Shown: positions 1 to 13,431, counted from the stretch's first letter. The stretch: DNA of 64,000 bases from Atopsyche davidsoni (GCA_022113835.1 JAILWY010000018.1:17197501-17261500); one strand, 5' to 3'. Notes: a model not told the origin generated them from the letters alone. Numbers and translations: made by a program.

Positions 1-3000
1 AACTCTAAAACTAGTGATTTATTATTAGAGTTGAAAAACGTGGCAGTTACTGTTTGAGTATTTAAACAAAATGTATTGTTTTAGAAGTAAAATAATTCTT
101 ATTAAACACAAATATAAATATATACTTCAAATATAACCCTGCCTTGTTGTACTGTGGATAAAGTGACAGAAAAAGAATTACACCGTCCTTTTTTTACACT
201 ATAAAATATTTCCTTCCCATGTCAGTCATTTGTTCGGTTAAACTTTTAGTTTAACTTAGCTTATGTCAAATCACTGAGTCATCGAAATTATGAAATATAT
301 AAGTATTTAAATTTTTAATCTTTGCGTTAACCAACATTTCATTAAAAACAAGTTAATAGTGTTATCATAATAATAAAAATGTCCAAGCTGTACGAAATTA
401 ATAAAAAGCTTTTATTGTCTCTTTTGATTCAGATAAAGCTGTAAACGGGTTGAAATAAAACGTACATTATTTCATACAAGACACACTCAACATTTTTCTA
501 GTGAATTTTTTTTTTTAAGTATAATTGAATCATTATTTCTTTTTTATCCCGTCATTTTAATGTCATACATTTTTTCATATTATAACTTGTAGACGTATTT
601 TGTGCGGTATTTATTTGTACTCAGAATCCTGAATTGTGCGGACAATAGATTTGAGCTCGTGAGTTCAATGGTTCTGTAATGCATGGACCCTCCCGTGTTT
701 CACATATTTCAAGCTCGTCCTACTTGAAAGGATTAGTCCACAGGATGGGGGAACTTCAGCGTTGCGTTGCGATCGCTTTACTTAACCTCCAACTAAGACT
801 CTATATTTCACTGGCAAGTTCACTGACCGTTAAAACCGCTCCCATGGATTTGACATCGATAAAGTTCAAAATATTTAACGCTGACATCATCGTCGTAGCT
901 CTTTGCCATGGATTATTGCGTTCAATTTAAGATTTACCATTTTCATACGGATATTTCCATAATAATCCAAATAACGTGATCACTTATTGATTCTCAAATA
1001 CCACAAAGTTTTTTTTAAAACTATGTTTGCACTTATTCATTATTAATCATTTATTTTTATCAATTATTTTTGATAATGTAACAATGCTAGTTAAATATCT
1101 TATTTATGGAGATATTTTTTGTGGAATGGTGAATCAAAATATGATCTCACTGATTGCAATACTAAGATTAAATTTTAAAGAGCAACACCCAGCAAATGGC
1201 AAATCATTTTATTTTTTATTTTTTGGTAAAAATATTATTCGTATTCTTTGTGTCCTTAAAATGAGATTTGCACATTTTATAATCCTTTGCTGTCATTCAG
1301 TAAAGTCAATCTCTCTTCCGTTCATAATAATTTTAGTATCCGACGTCAAAATCTCATGTTCTATTTACTAAGCTCTTAGGTATTAAACAAAAAATACAAA
1401 ATGAAACCTTTTTTTGCGTAATATAAAGAATTTATCCATTCAATCAAAAATGTAATAGAGTTGAGTAAAAGGAAGAAACAACCAGGAATAAATACGAAAA
1501 TAGAAACAATATATAAGTGAAATTAAATAAAACGTATTACAAAAGAAAAATTAAAACCTCAAAAACATGTAGATATTAAATAAAAATATGATTTTTTAAC
1601 GTAGCAATAACATTTTCTCATAATTTTATTCTTCTAGTCAAAAAATATTTAAGCATCTGATTTTCTAAATATTAAAATTCAAACATATTTAGGTCTAAAA
1701 ATAATCTGGATTCCTTAATAATAGGTGGTTTACGCTCTTAATATTTAGTTATTCCTAATTATTTATGCAAGCAAATAGTTAGGGATGCCGAATGGACAGA
1801 CAGGTGTAACGGTGAGGGTGGAGAATCCAAAGGCAAATTTTAATTAATGGAATTAATTATATTAAATTGCATGACGTCGCCGCATTGTCGAACTAAACTT
1901 TGACCATTTGTAAGTTCCAAGCGTACTTTGATTTAAAATTTAACCAGCAAAATTAACCTTCCTATCTCACAGATCACTGTCATAAATTTAAACGTATTAT
2001 TTATATTGATTCATATATCTCAAACAGTTACAACTATTTATACCTTAAAAAAATATTTAACGTTTGTTTACTTAGTATCGGTTAATATTTCGTATATATA
2101 TACTGTACTGTGTGTAATATCTGTACGATCAACAGATAACCAGCAGTAGCATACAAGTAGGTGGGTATACTTTATCCACCAAAAGTTGAACAAACAAAGG
2201 TATTCAGTGAACCAAAAACGGATATTGGTAATAACTCGTCTAAGTTGCTCGGCTTCGTGACCTGAACTTCTCTAGGCTGTTTATTTTCCGTTAAACGTTT
2301 TTCACGGCTCATTCGCCACATAAAAATATTATTGTGTAGAATATTATCTGTGTGATATGAATCATTTTTCATGGCATAAAGCTTTTCATTGGTATTATAA
2401 ATAAATCTCAAAGGTTTTGTATACTGCCATTGAAGGGCTTCTCGTCAGTTATTAATATATTCAATTTTTGACAAACAACAAAGTAAATGACGATCGATGT
2501 TATATATTTTTTGTATTTGTACAACCGATAAAAGAAATCAATAATTTGTTGGTTTTATGACAATTTTTTTTTTTTAATAAATATATGTATATTGAATTTT
2601 TTTGTATGGTATTACTCTAATCTTACTATACACAAAAAGCATGTAAAATTATATTATAAACGTGCAACTTTTTTTAAAGTGTACAATGCATTCAAGCCAC
2701 TTCTATACTTTTTGGGTATGGCTTTGTATAATAAAAATAGATTGTTCAAGCCAAGATTAATGAAGATGAGGCATTATACAGTAAACAGATACTTTTTTTC
2801 AACGATAAACATAATACATTTCCTTAGAGTTGCATAGGTTGATAAAAATGTTAAATTCCTTAAAATACATCTTCCGTGTGACACGACAAGTCGTTCCACG
2901 CTCAGGCGAGATGCTTTATGTTGTTTACTCCGCGCACCTTTATTTACTCACTCGAAGAGAAAATACTTTCAAGTACTGAAGCACGTTTATAAATGGTTCA

Positions 3001-4035
3001 TTAGTCTTATACAAGACCCCTCAGGAGCAACACAGATTAAACTAAAAAAATGTGATATATTTGATATTCCTTGGAAAGGAAAAGAATATAAATATTTATA
3101 AGAAACGTTAGAAACTTTTTTCAATAATATAATCGTTTATATAAAAATATTAACGTGCTTTTTACCGATTAAAGTAATTAAAAAAATTGTTCAATGATAA
3201 TAAACGACAAGTAGCAGTAATATAAGCGTGTTTTTTTTCAATAACTGATAAATAAAAACTATCGTTACCTCCTATTAATTTCGCTGTTAATATTAACTGC
3301 TTAAACATAAAAAATGACACTGCCAATTGATAGTTAAAAATAAATAATAATTAAATGTAATCGTGACAATAATCTGACGTATTTAGGATTGCCGTATTAC
3401 CAATAGAAAAATATATATCCTCTTTTGGTTTTTCGAAAAATAAGCTACTTTTATATTACAGATATTTATTTATTCACTTAAAATGGACCGGCCTATTCAT
3501 TTTGATGACTCAGATTAGGATAATACCGATATTAAGATAATTGATCTATTTCACAAAGCCATTTTTTTCATAAAAACCGCTGACTCGAACATCCCCTTCT
3601 GCTGAGTGTCTTGTAACTTTCAGTAACTACCTGGCAGAGCAGGACTTGAGAAAAAATACAATGATAATCAATATTGGTTCTCATTCATTAAATACTTTAA
3701 ATTATTTTTTGCACCAAATTATTACAAACGTGAAATTATTAAAAGTGGTTGTGCCTTAAAATTCTAGGATTAAAAAAAAATCAATACCATCTCATTTTTT
3801 TTATACTGTCTTGTAGTTTATTTATATTAAATCCTCGTGAAAGTTATATAGATGACTTTCAAATTGGTATTGTAGTAAGTAGAAAAAAAATATGTTCGAT
3901 GACAATCGATTACCATTGAACTCAGTCTTGTTATTTAAAGCCTACTCGTATACATGAGTTTTAAAATGATTTTTCAAAATTAAGAAATCATTACTTGGGG
4001 CGTTTTGAAAATCGATATTTGGGGTAGTTTTTTAA
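1..4035. other. AT-rich non-coding stretch, no gene seen
   Basis: Very AT-rich with many homopolymer runs. The longest open frames (679-930 and 1027-1371, plus strand) have low-complexity, AT-driven composition and no recognisable domain, so I treat them as chance. A less AT-rich patch at about 2870-2950 is the only compositional break. No RNA gene or mobile element was recognised. Confidence 0.6.
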
Positions 4036-4340
4036 GTGATGGCGAAGGTGCCGAGGGTAGATGGTCTTCGGGTCACCCCGGCGCAGTATCGGGGCAGTGG
4101 GGCGTTAAGAATTGGGAAACTGCAGCACTTAGGGCCTAAGTGGCTGCGGGGGACACTATTTATTCCCCTCACGGTCGCCGCCCCGCAGCCGCCGATATGG
4201 AATTCATCTCGAATAAGAATTTCGTCTCAAATACAAAGAAATGGAGTTGAGCTGGCTGTGCGGGGCGAGTACCTCTGCGCATTCCGGCCAGCTCGCGGGG
4301 TTGTGCTGGGTGGGTATCTTTATTATTACCACTTTTACTA
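4036..4340. other. GC-rich island of unknown nature
   Basis: About 300 bp of GC-rich DNA in a strongly AT-rich setting, starting abruptly after a T run. Three overlapping short frames cross it (4036-4365 plus, 4241-4456 plus, 4169-4411 minus). None matches a family I know. It could be a retroelement 5' region or a regulatory island. The sharp edges favour an inserted segment, but no target duplication was found. Confidence 0.35.
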
Positions 4341-4607
4341 TTTCTTTTTTTGTGCTTTATCATAATGTACATGCAAATAAGACTCTTTATACTTATATCA
4401 ATACACATCAAATACCAAAGACCGAATGGCTAAGAGCTTACAAATGTATTTGTTAGTTAATGCAAAATTTGCAATTATATAGAATCCTCCACTGTCAGGT
4501 AAATTAAAATCACATTAGCCCTTACCACCTGACAATCACTCTCTCTCTTTCCAACAACCTCTCCCTCTAACAATTGTTTACCTAATTGCTTATAATTATA
4601 TAAAATC

Positions 4608-4700
4608 TCACTCTGTTTGATAATGCCAACGTGAAAGGTTGGCGAAACCGGTCACAAATAAAAACGAACATGTGGAAAATCACTCAAGTATTTTACTCAA
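4608..4700 (+). repeat. Single arm of fold-back family B (MITE-like)
   Basis: This carries the arm of the family seen complete at 43082-43261: the GCCAACGTGAAAGGTTGGCG hairpin, then GAAACCGGTCAC, a short A-rich link, and TGTGGAAAATCACTCAAGTA. Only one arm is present, so the copy is truncated. GCCAACgtgaaaGGTTGGC can itself fold into a small stem. Confidence 0.7.
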
Positions 4701-7149
4701 AAATTAATTAGTTAATAGATTTGCAGACTCATTTTTACAAATGGAACCAGTCTGTCTGGATACATAAGTCAATACTAGCCAAATAATATTATTGATGGGT
4801 TACATATATTCATTGTTTTATATGTCGATTTGACGTATTCTACACAAAGGCTTACTTTTAACTGACTTTTTTTTTTAGTATAAAAAGTAAAGATCAGCTC
4901 ATAAATATCAATTAATATGAAATTTATTAAAACATTTTATTCGAAGAAAACCTAAGTAATTTAAAAAATATACATATTTTCCATTAATGAAAAACATCAA
5001 AATATCATAAAAACGAATTATTGATTTTGACCGGCTCAAGAATGTCTTAAAAAATTTTAAAGGCACGTTTTTTACTAAAGAAATAAACTCGAATATTATT
5101 CCTAAATATAATTTCAAAAGAGTAAAATATATAAAGAAGTTCACAAATTACAATTGGTACTACAATGAAACTAAACCTCTTACATAAGCAATATTCTCTA
5201 ATTAAAATAACCCACTCGATTGATGTATTGTATTTAAAAATTTTATAAATTATATTAAAATTCTATTTATATAACTGAATGGAAAATTTAAATCCTCCGT
5301 CTTAAAAGTCTTGGAATACAGACTGATTTTACTTCTCCGTATTATTATCGCGAACTTCTTTCTCTCGTTTTCAACAGCAAGCAAAGGCGAACGAACCTGA
5401 CAAGTTCAATTGATGTCGTTTATATCGACGAATACCAAGTATGCTTCAAAATTGGATCTGATTCAAACTCACTAAAACTGCTGTACTTTTATTCTATCGA
5501 GTTTATTTCTGTCCATGCTTATGAAAACCTGATGCATACACTATGAATCAATACTTAATTTGAGGTAACACTGTTATACACAAATATTATTTATTTATAT
5601 CTAGTTTTTATTTTCAGTGTTTAACATCAAAATTGTTTATGAATTCAAGATATGGTGTTTCCACTTACATAACCATCTTATTACAAAAAATTCATAAATC
5701 AAGTGATTCGTATACTTTTTGCGTAGTAGATGGCAGTAACACAAAAGTGCTTGAAAAGCCAGCCCACTCCCGAGTACGACTAGTTGGTACTTGTGTAATG
5801 CAATTATAGAATAAAGCTCTTCGTTTCGCTCAGCAAAAGATCTCGACTTATGTGAAGAGCCACAATTCAAACTTACTCATTAAATTATGTTGGTTTATCG
5901 AATACCATTGCAGCTCGGCTTCCAAGTGTGGAGAGAAACCGAGGAAATACGACAACTTAATTTAAATTATAAATTCTTAATCAATTTTCTAGCGAATTCT
6001 ATGATTATCTTACTAAAATAAGGCTGTTTTAAAAATTGAGCTTTAATGATATTGTTCAATGAAAATATTTTTTGGTAGGTAAAGATATTATCACGTCAAA
6101 AACACTTTTTTCCGTAAACAATACTTTGAACATAAACACATCGCAATAATTCAGATGTTACAATTGATGTATCATTACAAACAAGATCTAAATATTATCA
6201 TTACTCAGTCAATTAGTTGATAACGTGAAGATAAATCCATTAACTTCGGTAGTACAGCGTAAGAATAGCAAGCGTGAAACAACAAAAACAACTAACAGTA
6301 ATCTCATGGAGATTACGTAAATATTGGAGTATTACAATAAACTAGATTAGTGTTGTAACAGAATGGTAGACAATAATTTCAATAGCAAACTATACATTTG
6401 CATTCTCAAATAACCCGTTAAATTATCAGCAGAGCTTGTGATGCCGGTAACAGTACAGAGGACGATGTACGGCTTCAAACTTAAATTGTATTAAATATCA
6501 ATCATCAACTTGTTAACAGGATTGCGGTCACGGTTATATCCCACGACTTGCGTTGCAACATAAACTTGCAAAACCGCGATGCAAGTTGCATAATTATATA
6601 TATGTACTGCTACAATGCAATGTCGCTGGATTTATATGCAAATTATCTATACGTTTTAAGCTTATGCATTTATATGCATATATGTATCAACTTACATTTT
6701 AATAAAGTACAAATTAATACGTCACACTCATTGCATGTACTTCGCGATGTTCAAAAAAGATTTACTGTATTTCATTTCTAGGTACTCTGTGAATAGATTC
6801 GATCACAATTCAATTTCATAAAAAAACTAACCAAGAATAAAGCAAACAGAGGCTTTGTACAAAACCATGTCGCTGAAAAATAAAAAACATCAAAGTGAAA
6901 TCCCCCATAAAGACGCCGCCCCGACGAGCCCGTTGGACGGCGATGCCTCATCTCCCCGGTCGCCGTAACGACTAGCGAATGTGTTTCTATAATTTATGGC
7001 GGCTGAACTTGCTTCACGAGTGTATAATCCATTTCTTCTTCTAGACAGGTGGGGCGCCGATATTTACTCTGTTAACAAGGGGATTAACCCGCAAATCTTT
7101 TGAACTCTCGCAATTAGGTTCTCGAACATTTTTGGATATTTATGTTTTA
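4701..7149. other. AT-rich non-coding DNA with two mixed-composition islands
   Basis: No gene or RNA was recognised. Two less AT-rich patches, about 5330-5470 and 6900-7110, have no usable reading frame and look like the other candidate regulatory islands of the window. The minus frame 5637-5870 and the plus frame 6548-6781 show no domain. Confidence 0.5.
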
Positions 7150-7329
7150 TCTTCTACGTCAAGTGCCTCTTCTCAGAAGACGCTGGCGACCATTTCACTG
7201 AGCATATACGCATGCTGAAATAGTAGTGTTCATGGTTTTTTAAGGGGAAAATAGTGTAGTAGGTCCCCGGGTCCTTCTAAACCGCAGTTTTATAATGGAA
7301 GTAAAAGTCTGCGTATTGCTGCTTCCCAA
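7150..7329 (-). repeat. RTE-type LINE 3'-end fragment
   Basis: The minus strand reads into the GAAATGGTCGCCAGC... block followed by a purine-rich end. The same block recurs at 48487, 58651 and 61216, and ends the RTE coding remnant at 7412. The outer part (GGGTCCTTCTAAACCGCAGT on the plus strand) is shared with 48604-49218. Assignment as an RTE tail rests on linkage with the coding fragments. Confidence 0.6.
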
Positions 7330-7411
7330 AAGTAAAAATGCAATTAGTCTTTATATAAACACTTCATATCTGCATATTATATATACCAAAATTTAATGTG
7401 GTGAAAATATT

Positions 7412-7745
7412 TTAACTCTTTTTATCAAAAAAATGTATCTTCTTCGGATGCCTCTCCTTATAGAAGGTTGGTGACCATTTCATCGACATATCTACAATGG
7501 CGCAAATCTGCATCCACGTAAACGACCTTCTTCCAATGCCCTTTTTTCTTTCAAAAATCAGCTGGAGGATGCTATATTTATTATTTAAAAAAATGTGGCC
7601 AAAATAGAAGACCTTCCGCTTCTTTACCAACCTCAAAAGTTCACTGTCTCTGCGCATTCTGTGGAAGGCTCTTATTTTAATGACGCGGTCAACCCACGGT
7701 CTTCTATACAGCCACATTTCAAACGTCTCAATTCTTCACATAGTG
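7412..7745 (-). pseudogene. RTE-clade reverse transcriptase, C-terminal remnant
   Basis: The minus frame 7717-7412 begins MWLYRRPWVDRVIKIRAF and continues through KKRKVFYFGHIFLNN to a Lys/Arg-rich end. Established knowledge: RTE-type (BovB-like) non-LTR retrotransposons end their ORF with a block of the form MWxYRRxLxIxWxxRVxNxEVL, then LxxxGHIxRxxKYxxLQLIxxGKxxGxRxxGRRRxSWLxNLR. Here that order is kept but WTDRVTNEEVL-like residues are eroded and the GRR-SWL block is degenerate. Only about the last 100 residues of a protein of roughly 1000 survive, so it is a dead 5'-truncated copy. No 3' poly-A or target duplication was found. It lies next to another RTE tail in the same orientation (7150-7329). 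Confidence 0.8.
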
Positions 7746-7854
7746 ATATGGCCTTCATTACTTAAGTATTAAAAATAGTTAAAGATGATTTGATAAAGAA
7801 AACAAAATTATAAACCGAAGGAATAAGTAGTTTTATTTAAAATATATATTTTTT

Positions 7855-8090
7855 ATGTCTATTTTTTGGATTGATTGACCCATTACGGGTTTATTATATT
7901 ATTACTAATATGATTAGGCACATTAGTTCACACATAGAAGATGATTAAAGAAATTCTCAGAAAAATATCATCGTGATTTGCGTGGTATTTGAACCCACGT
8001 GGCCGGTGTACTGACCATTGTACTAACGAACCACATCCATTAATCGAGAATTTTTAACAATCATACTCTACATATGAACCAAAGTACAGT
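7855..8090 (-). repeat. tRNA-Thr-derived repeat, single arm (copy 1)
   Basis: On the minus strand a tRNA-like block reads GTTCGTTAGTACAATGGTCA, then CACCGGCCACGTGGGTTCAA, then the family tail ATCACGATGATATTTTTCTG and a GTGCCTAATCAT end. Compared with the copies at 21171 and 28319, the anticodon arm is deleted here: GGCCA is joined straight to the T arm. The 5' extension beyond the tRNA-like part is shared with 13432 and 61473. Confidence 0.75.
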
Positions 8091-9600
8091 ACACCATCAA
8101 TACGCAAACAAGTTCAGATGAAATTTTCACTTAGCTTGAAATGATGTATATAACGTGTACGAGGGCTGTGTGTAAGGGTTGAGACCTGCGCAATATCCCA
8201 TGGCTTAGCATGGCTCGCCTGCCCGCACGACCCACTGCCGGTTATTAAATCTCCAATATCCAGGAATAGCAACTTCCCCGGCGTCTACCCATATCTATAC
8301 AATTCAAATTTACCTACTTCGGATTTGCTCAGAATGGCCACTTCTCCGGGACTCGAGAAAATTAACTTGCACATACAGCCGCGGTGCTGTCGGCTCTGTT
8401 TGCGCACTCCCCCCGATAATAACTTTAATCCCTCCTAACATTATTGTAAAGGCTGTTTATTAAAATCAATACAATAACTCATGAACTTCGTTTCGTTATA
8501 TTATCAAAGCTACCGTTTGAGCTGAGAAATGTACATATATTTCTAAAGATTACATATATATATACTTGCCAAGTACTTAGGAAAATAGTTTGACAAAAAA
8601 AAAACAGAATACATTGGTCTTTTTAATAATAATGTTCATTTCATTCAAGATATATATAAGTTAATTTAAAATGAAAATAAAACTTTGATAAAAATCTAAT
8701 GAGAAAATAAGAACTTAATGACATAAAATATATACATTGTTTTGTGTATTCTATTTATTATAATCACTATTTTTATTTGTATACGTATTGTTCGCATAAT
8801 TAAATGTTTTATCTACAATCAGAAATATATTAAAAAAACATTACTTTTTATGATAAATAATAATAATTAATATAAACAATTAAAAGTTTAATAAACATAA
8901 ACTACTAATGATATTTGTAATATATTTTTTTTATCTATAAGTAAAATAAATTTTACGATAACCTGAAATAAGCACTATTTTTGTAATTAACTTTTTTATT
9001 TTTAATATGAGGAGTGTAGCTTGTTTCAACCCTCAAGAATGTCAACAATTCGACTTGGAAATTGTAAACCCAACATGTAGAGTTGTTTTTTAAAAGAAAC
9101 AGCAAGTTTTTAACACATTTTGTTATTTTTTTCAAAGATGTTTACAAGATGTCTGGTATCATTATATAAGAGAAACTTTGCTTAAAACCGCAATAATCCA
9201 GTCAGATGAAGATGGAAAACTTGGAACAAGAAAAAGTTAAACTTAAGATTGTTCTTCTTCCATATTACTTTTTTTTATAAAACGTACAACCAAAAATTAA
9301 ATATTCAGAATATATGCTGATTATTTTTTATAAAGGTACAATTATTTTGTTTTGACAATATGCTTTTTTATAAAAAATATATAAAAATCAAAAACAACAC
9401 TGTTGCTAAGATATTCGAGTGTCGCGTCTAATTCATTCGTATATTTAATTTTAATAATCTTATCATCTAATCATCAATATCGATTACCTAAACTAAATAT
9501 GATGAATTCAATAATAATTTATGTCATTGGTATGTTTAATAAGAAGGCTAACGAGTGTTAAAATATTCGGATAGGTTTCACACTTGCATATAATGCTTCC
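8091..9600. other. Non-coding DNA with one GC-rich island
   Basis: A mixed-composition island at about 8155-8430 has no reading frame and resembles other candidate regulatory islands. From 8431 on the DNA is extremely AT-rich. The minus frame 8953-9135 is low complexity and has no domain. Confidence 0.5.
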
Positions 9601-9615
9601 TTAAACACAAAACCA

Positions 9616-9690
9616 TTGTGGTTGAAAGGATGAGGGCACCAGACCGCAATAACCGTGGAGGTGTGGGTTTAAATCCCACTTGCGCCCCGA
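9616..9690 (+). repeat. tRNA-Leu-like SINE or tRNA pseudogene remnant
   Basis: The string resembles the 3' two thirds of a class II tRNA-Leu: GGGCACCAGACC where the D and anticodon arms meet, a GTGGAGG variable region, then the T arm GTGTGGGTTTAAATCCCAC with a 5-bp stem and box B. The anticodon arm is collapsed and the 5' acceptor strand is missing, so it is not a functional tRNA. A related but weaker 3' part (GGTTCAAATCC...TTGCGCC) occurs at about 30280-30345, suggesting a SINE family. Confidence 0.5.
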
Positions 9691-9959
9691 AATATTTTTT
9701 GGTCGGGTCATGTATGAACCGGTTATTTAAAACATAATAAACGTTTGTATACATAAATAATACGAATATGTCATATTCCTATATATATACAAATATAATT
9801 AGTATATTTGCTTTTTCTTGCGGTTTCACTGAATATATTTTAAAATCTGATATTTATTATTTATTTAAAAAATTCCAACAGCTAATTGATTACCATATTT
9901 TTTTATTTTAACCTTCTCTTTTATGTAAATAAAAACACTTTATATATATTTTTTAATTT

Positions 9960-10178
9960 GATATTTTAAATAAATTACTTAAGTGATTTTCCACATGTTA
10001 ATTTTTATTGGTGACCGGTTTCGCCAACCTTTCACGTTGGCACTATCAAACTGAGAACTTACTCAGTTTTATAATGTTAGGTGGGCGAAACCGCCCACCA
10101 ATAAAAATTAGCATGCGGAAAAATCACTCAATTTTTTTATTTAATATATTAAAATTGAACTCTCTGTCAAAAAATATT
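9960..10178. repeat. Palindromic copy of fold-back family B
   Basis: Two arms face each other. The left arm (about 9975-10042) has AAGTGATTTTCCACATG, then TTTTTATTGGTGACCGGTTT and CGCCAACCTTTCACGTTGGC. The right arm (about 10078-10135) is its imperfect reverse complement, with GGTGGGCGAAACCGCCCACC replacing the normal hairpin. A further outer motif, CTCTCTGTCAAAAAATATT on the right, matches the TATTTTTGACAGAGAG edge of the copies at 43051 and 47518. Confidence 0.75.
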
Positions 10179-10287
10179 GATTACTGAAATAAATCTTGTC
10201 TTTTAAATGAATGCTGATTATTGGTTTTTGCTTTAGTAATTAAAGGAGTTCCACAAATTTCACGCTGAGCGATTACTTCAGTGCCCA

Positions 10288-10545
10288 TTTTTTTTTTTTT
10301 TTTAATATTTATTCAATTGGTACACTTATCTCCGCACAATTGACATCCTCCATTGTACGGGGTCCTGTGCCCTGGGAGGGCGAGGGCAGGGCCGACCCGT
10401 GTCCCCCCTCGCCCCGCGGCCCCGTCAGCGACAGCCTGCAGATCCGTGTCACGCCAGATCATGTCACCCGTAGCCCCCGGCCAGATATACACGTGCTGAA
10501 CCTTTTCAACGATCAAACACACGCATTTTAAATCGAACGCTCATG
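10288..10545 (-). repeat. Poly-A-tailed retroposed segment (LINE 3' end or processed pseudogene)
   Basis: Read on the minus strand, GC-rich DNA ends in AATAAA (10313-10308) five bases before a run of 16 A (10303-10288), the layout of a polyadenylated retrocopy. A frame (10522-10313 minus) crosses the GC-rich part and ends CQLCGDKCTN, but I recognise no family. Its 5' boundary abuts the 501-bp tandem duplication. The tail supports retroposition; the source gene or LINE is unknown. Confidence 0.55.
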
Positions 10546-11537
10546 TCTACTTGCAGAATAGAGATTAATGTCAAAGTGTCGTGCTCGCGACAGATAATTA
10601 TTTCAACATCATTATTGTGAGAAATCACAACGAAAAATCAACGCTCGCAAAGAAAAATAGGGATAAGGAATCAGTGCTCAGTCTCCAATGACCCCATCAT
10701 GCAGGACAGAGCGGATGTCATCTTTCACCACAGTGAGATAAGCGGTAAAGGTACAATAGTGGCATGATAAAACATCAGTCTGTTACGAAATGTGAAAAAG
10801 CGAAGTAGTCAGCATATGTAGGACTTTTTTTAAGACCTGGCTAAATAATAAATTCGTTATGGGATACAGATACTTTATTTTGGTTTATGGTGTGCTGTTT
10901 TCATTGTTATTTTAGTGTGAACATCGATACAATGACCAAACTATTAAAATAAAATACCTGCTTATTGATATCTGCAATGAAGAAATATTTAGCATAAATT
11001 CAACACGATGTAATACTTGAAAATTGCTGAAAAGTTGACGCTCATGTCTACTTGCAGAATAGAGATTAATGTCAAAGTGTCGTGCTCGCGACAGATAATT
11101 ATTTCAACATCATTATTGTGAGAAATCACAACGAAAAATCAACGCTGGCAAAGAAAAATAGGGATAAGGAATCAGTGCTCAGTCTCCAATGACCCCATCA
11201 TGCAGGACAGAGCGGATGTCATCTTTCACCACCGTGAGATAAGCGGTAAAGGTACAATAGTGGCATGGTAAAACATCAGTCTGTTACGAAATGTGAAAAA
11301 GCGAAGTAGTCAGCATATGTAGGACTTTTTTTAAGACCTGGCTGAATAATAAATTCGTTATGGGATACAGATACTTTTTTTTGGTTTATGGTGTGCTGTT
11401 TTCATTGTTATGTTAGTGTGAAAATCGATACAATGACCAAACTATTAAAATAAAATACCTGCTTATTGACATCTGCATTGGAGAAATATTTAGCATAAAT
11501 TCAACACGGTGTAATACTTGAAAATTGCTGAAGAGTT
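10537..11537. repeat. 501-bp tandem duplication, two copies
   Basis: The segment starting ACGCTCATGTCTACTTGCAG at 10537 begins again at 11038 and runs to about 11537. Copies differ at only a handful of bases (for example CGCTCGC versus CGCTGGC, ACCACAG versus ACCACCG, and TATTTTAGTG versus TATGTTAGTG). Neither copy has a coding frame. It is a recent local duplication or the start of a satellite. Confidence 0.92.
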
Positions 11538-13431
11538 GATAAATTCAGTTATCACGTAAAATTTATTTCTAACAAGTTTGCAAATCAAATTATTATCATT
11601 TAAACTTGTACGACTTTCAAATAAAAACGATTAAATTAAAAAGTTTTATGTAATAAAATACTCAAATGCTATAATAGTTTGTTAATTCAATGATTAAAAC
11701 CACAGATTTGCGATGATTATTTTACGATATATTATATAATTCTTCTCTTTTAACTCTCACAGATTTACTATGGATACAATATTTATGCAATAATTTACCC
11801 ATGAAACGCCAAGAAAAGTTTTCAATTTGATAGACAAAGTTTTGTAAACCTGTGTTTTTTTATTTGTGAACTTAATATACTACAATTAAAAAGCCAATTA
11901 CCAAAAGTTTGTCAACATCAATGCAACATTCTCTGGCTGACGAACTCTAACATGGTGTATGATCTATTCAAAAGGACCTTACCTGCTTTTTTTCTCAAAA
12001 GCCACAGTGATTTTTATGGTATATCTGTTGAATATAAGTAGACATGCCATAGCATGTCTAAGTTTTTCTAAATTATCGTGGGGTGAATGTTTTTTTTATA
12101 TTGATAAACCAAATTTAATTAAATTCGTGTTTTTCATTAGAAATTCATTATATAATATTGAATATTTAAGTAATCCCTGTCAGCGAGAGTTCACTGTGTC
12201 CTTGGAGTTTTTTTTTCAGATTCGATCCAATTATAGTCCCGTTGGTTTTTAACAAGTTGACTTGACATGGAATGCGATTTAAAAGTTGGATATTATCTCA
12301 GCAGGGGAGAATGCGAAACTTTCCTCTGCGGATCTTAGACACTGTCGTTAATTAATTGAATTTTTGACTTAGTTCAGAGAATAATAATATGTAAAAATTT
12401 GCAATTAATTCAATCTCTCACGCCAGAAAAATCATATTATATTAAAAAAACTTAACGTGTAGAATCAACCATAACAAATGAATATTTCATAAAAACTTAT
12501 GCATCATCGGTTACGGGCAATGAACTGAATTTTACATATGGTTAAGCATGGTACACGAAAGTGTATTTTTTGTAAAATATAAACGCATAGGTCCAAGCAT
12601 TTATATTTTAACAAATACTGTATAAACTATGTTTTTTAAGTATTTTTACTAGTAAAAGTATCGCGTAAATACAAATACGATTATTTTGAAAGTAAGAGTA
12701 AAATGTTTTACAAATATTTTAAAACTAAAAGTCTTGTAAAAATCTGTGTTATTTTGTACAATGTTTTATTTTTATCGTCTTCCTAAAGGGTTTACAAACC
12801 TCTCATGATACATTTTCCGAGCGTTACACAAATCCAATACTAGTTTCATGTAAGAGTTATCCTTGAATTCTTAGTAACCCATATAAATCACCCCGGATTA
12901 AGCTAAAGAAAATATCGAATGAGTTTTTTCCCCTTTATAAGCCCGCATCTATTCTAGAGGTTAATATGAGGTGTCATTTCTTACTGCAAAACTGACTCGA
13001 GATGAGGGCGCGCTATGTCATTATGTCTTCAGAAATTTATCGTCTTAACCCCGGCTAAAAATGCCTGATGGTGATGTTTCTCGGCAAGAATCTCGAGAAG
13101 ACATCTCACTTATGGAGCTACTCAGGACACACGTATGAAATTTGTGGACTTTTGCAAAGTAAACATGTGAGATTCCGGGAAAAGTTTATTCGGGCAGGAT
13201 TTTTTTTTTACGAATATTTTGGAATATTTCATATCAAAAAATAATTTGAATTGCTTAACTTTATTTTCAATTACAAACAAATATTTCAAACATACATTTA
13301 TATATTTATATATTACACATGTCCGCGTTTCTTTGCTTATTCGTTTTCTTATTTGTAGTCGGTCTCTGAACATATTTGCATTGGTACTATAATCCACATA
13401 TTAAAACTTTACATAAAGATGTATATAAAGA
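11538..13431. other. AT-rich non-coding DNA
   Basis: No gene was recognised. The plus frame 11959-12252 and the minus frame 13122-13397 have no domain. A less AT-rich patch at about 12890-13110 is a possible regulatory island. A small stem, TAGACATGccatagCATGTCTA, lies at about 12039-12060. Confidence 0.5.

Noticed and set aside
4036..4456. Overlapping frames on both strands in a GC-rich island
   Set aside because: Three mutually exclusive frames, none with a domain; a retroelement 5' region or island is as likely as a gene.
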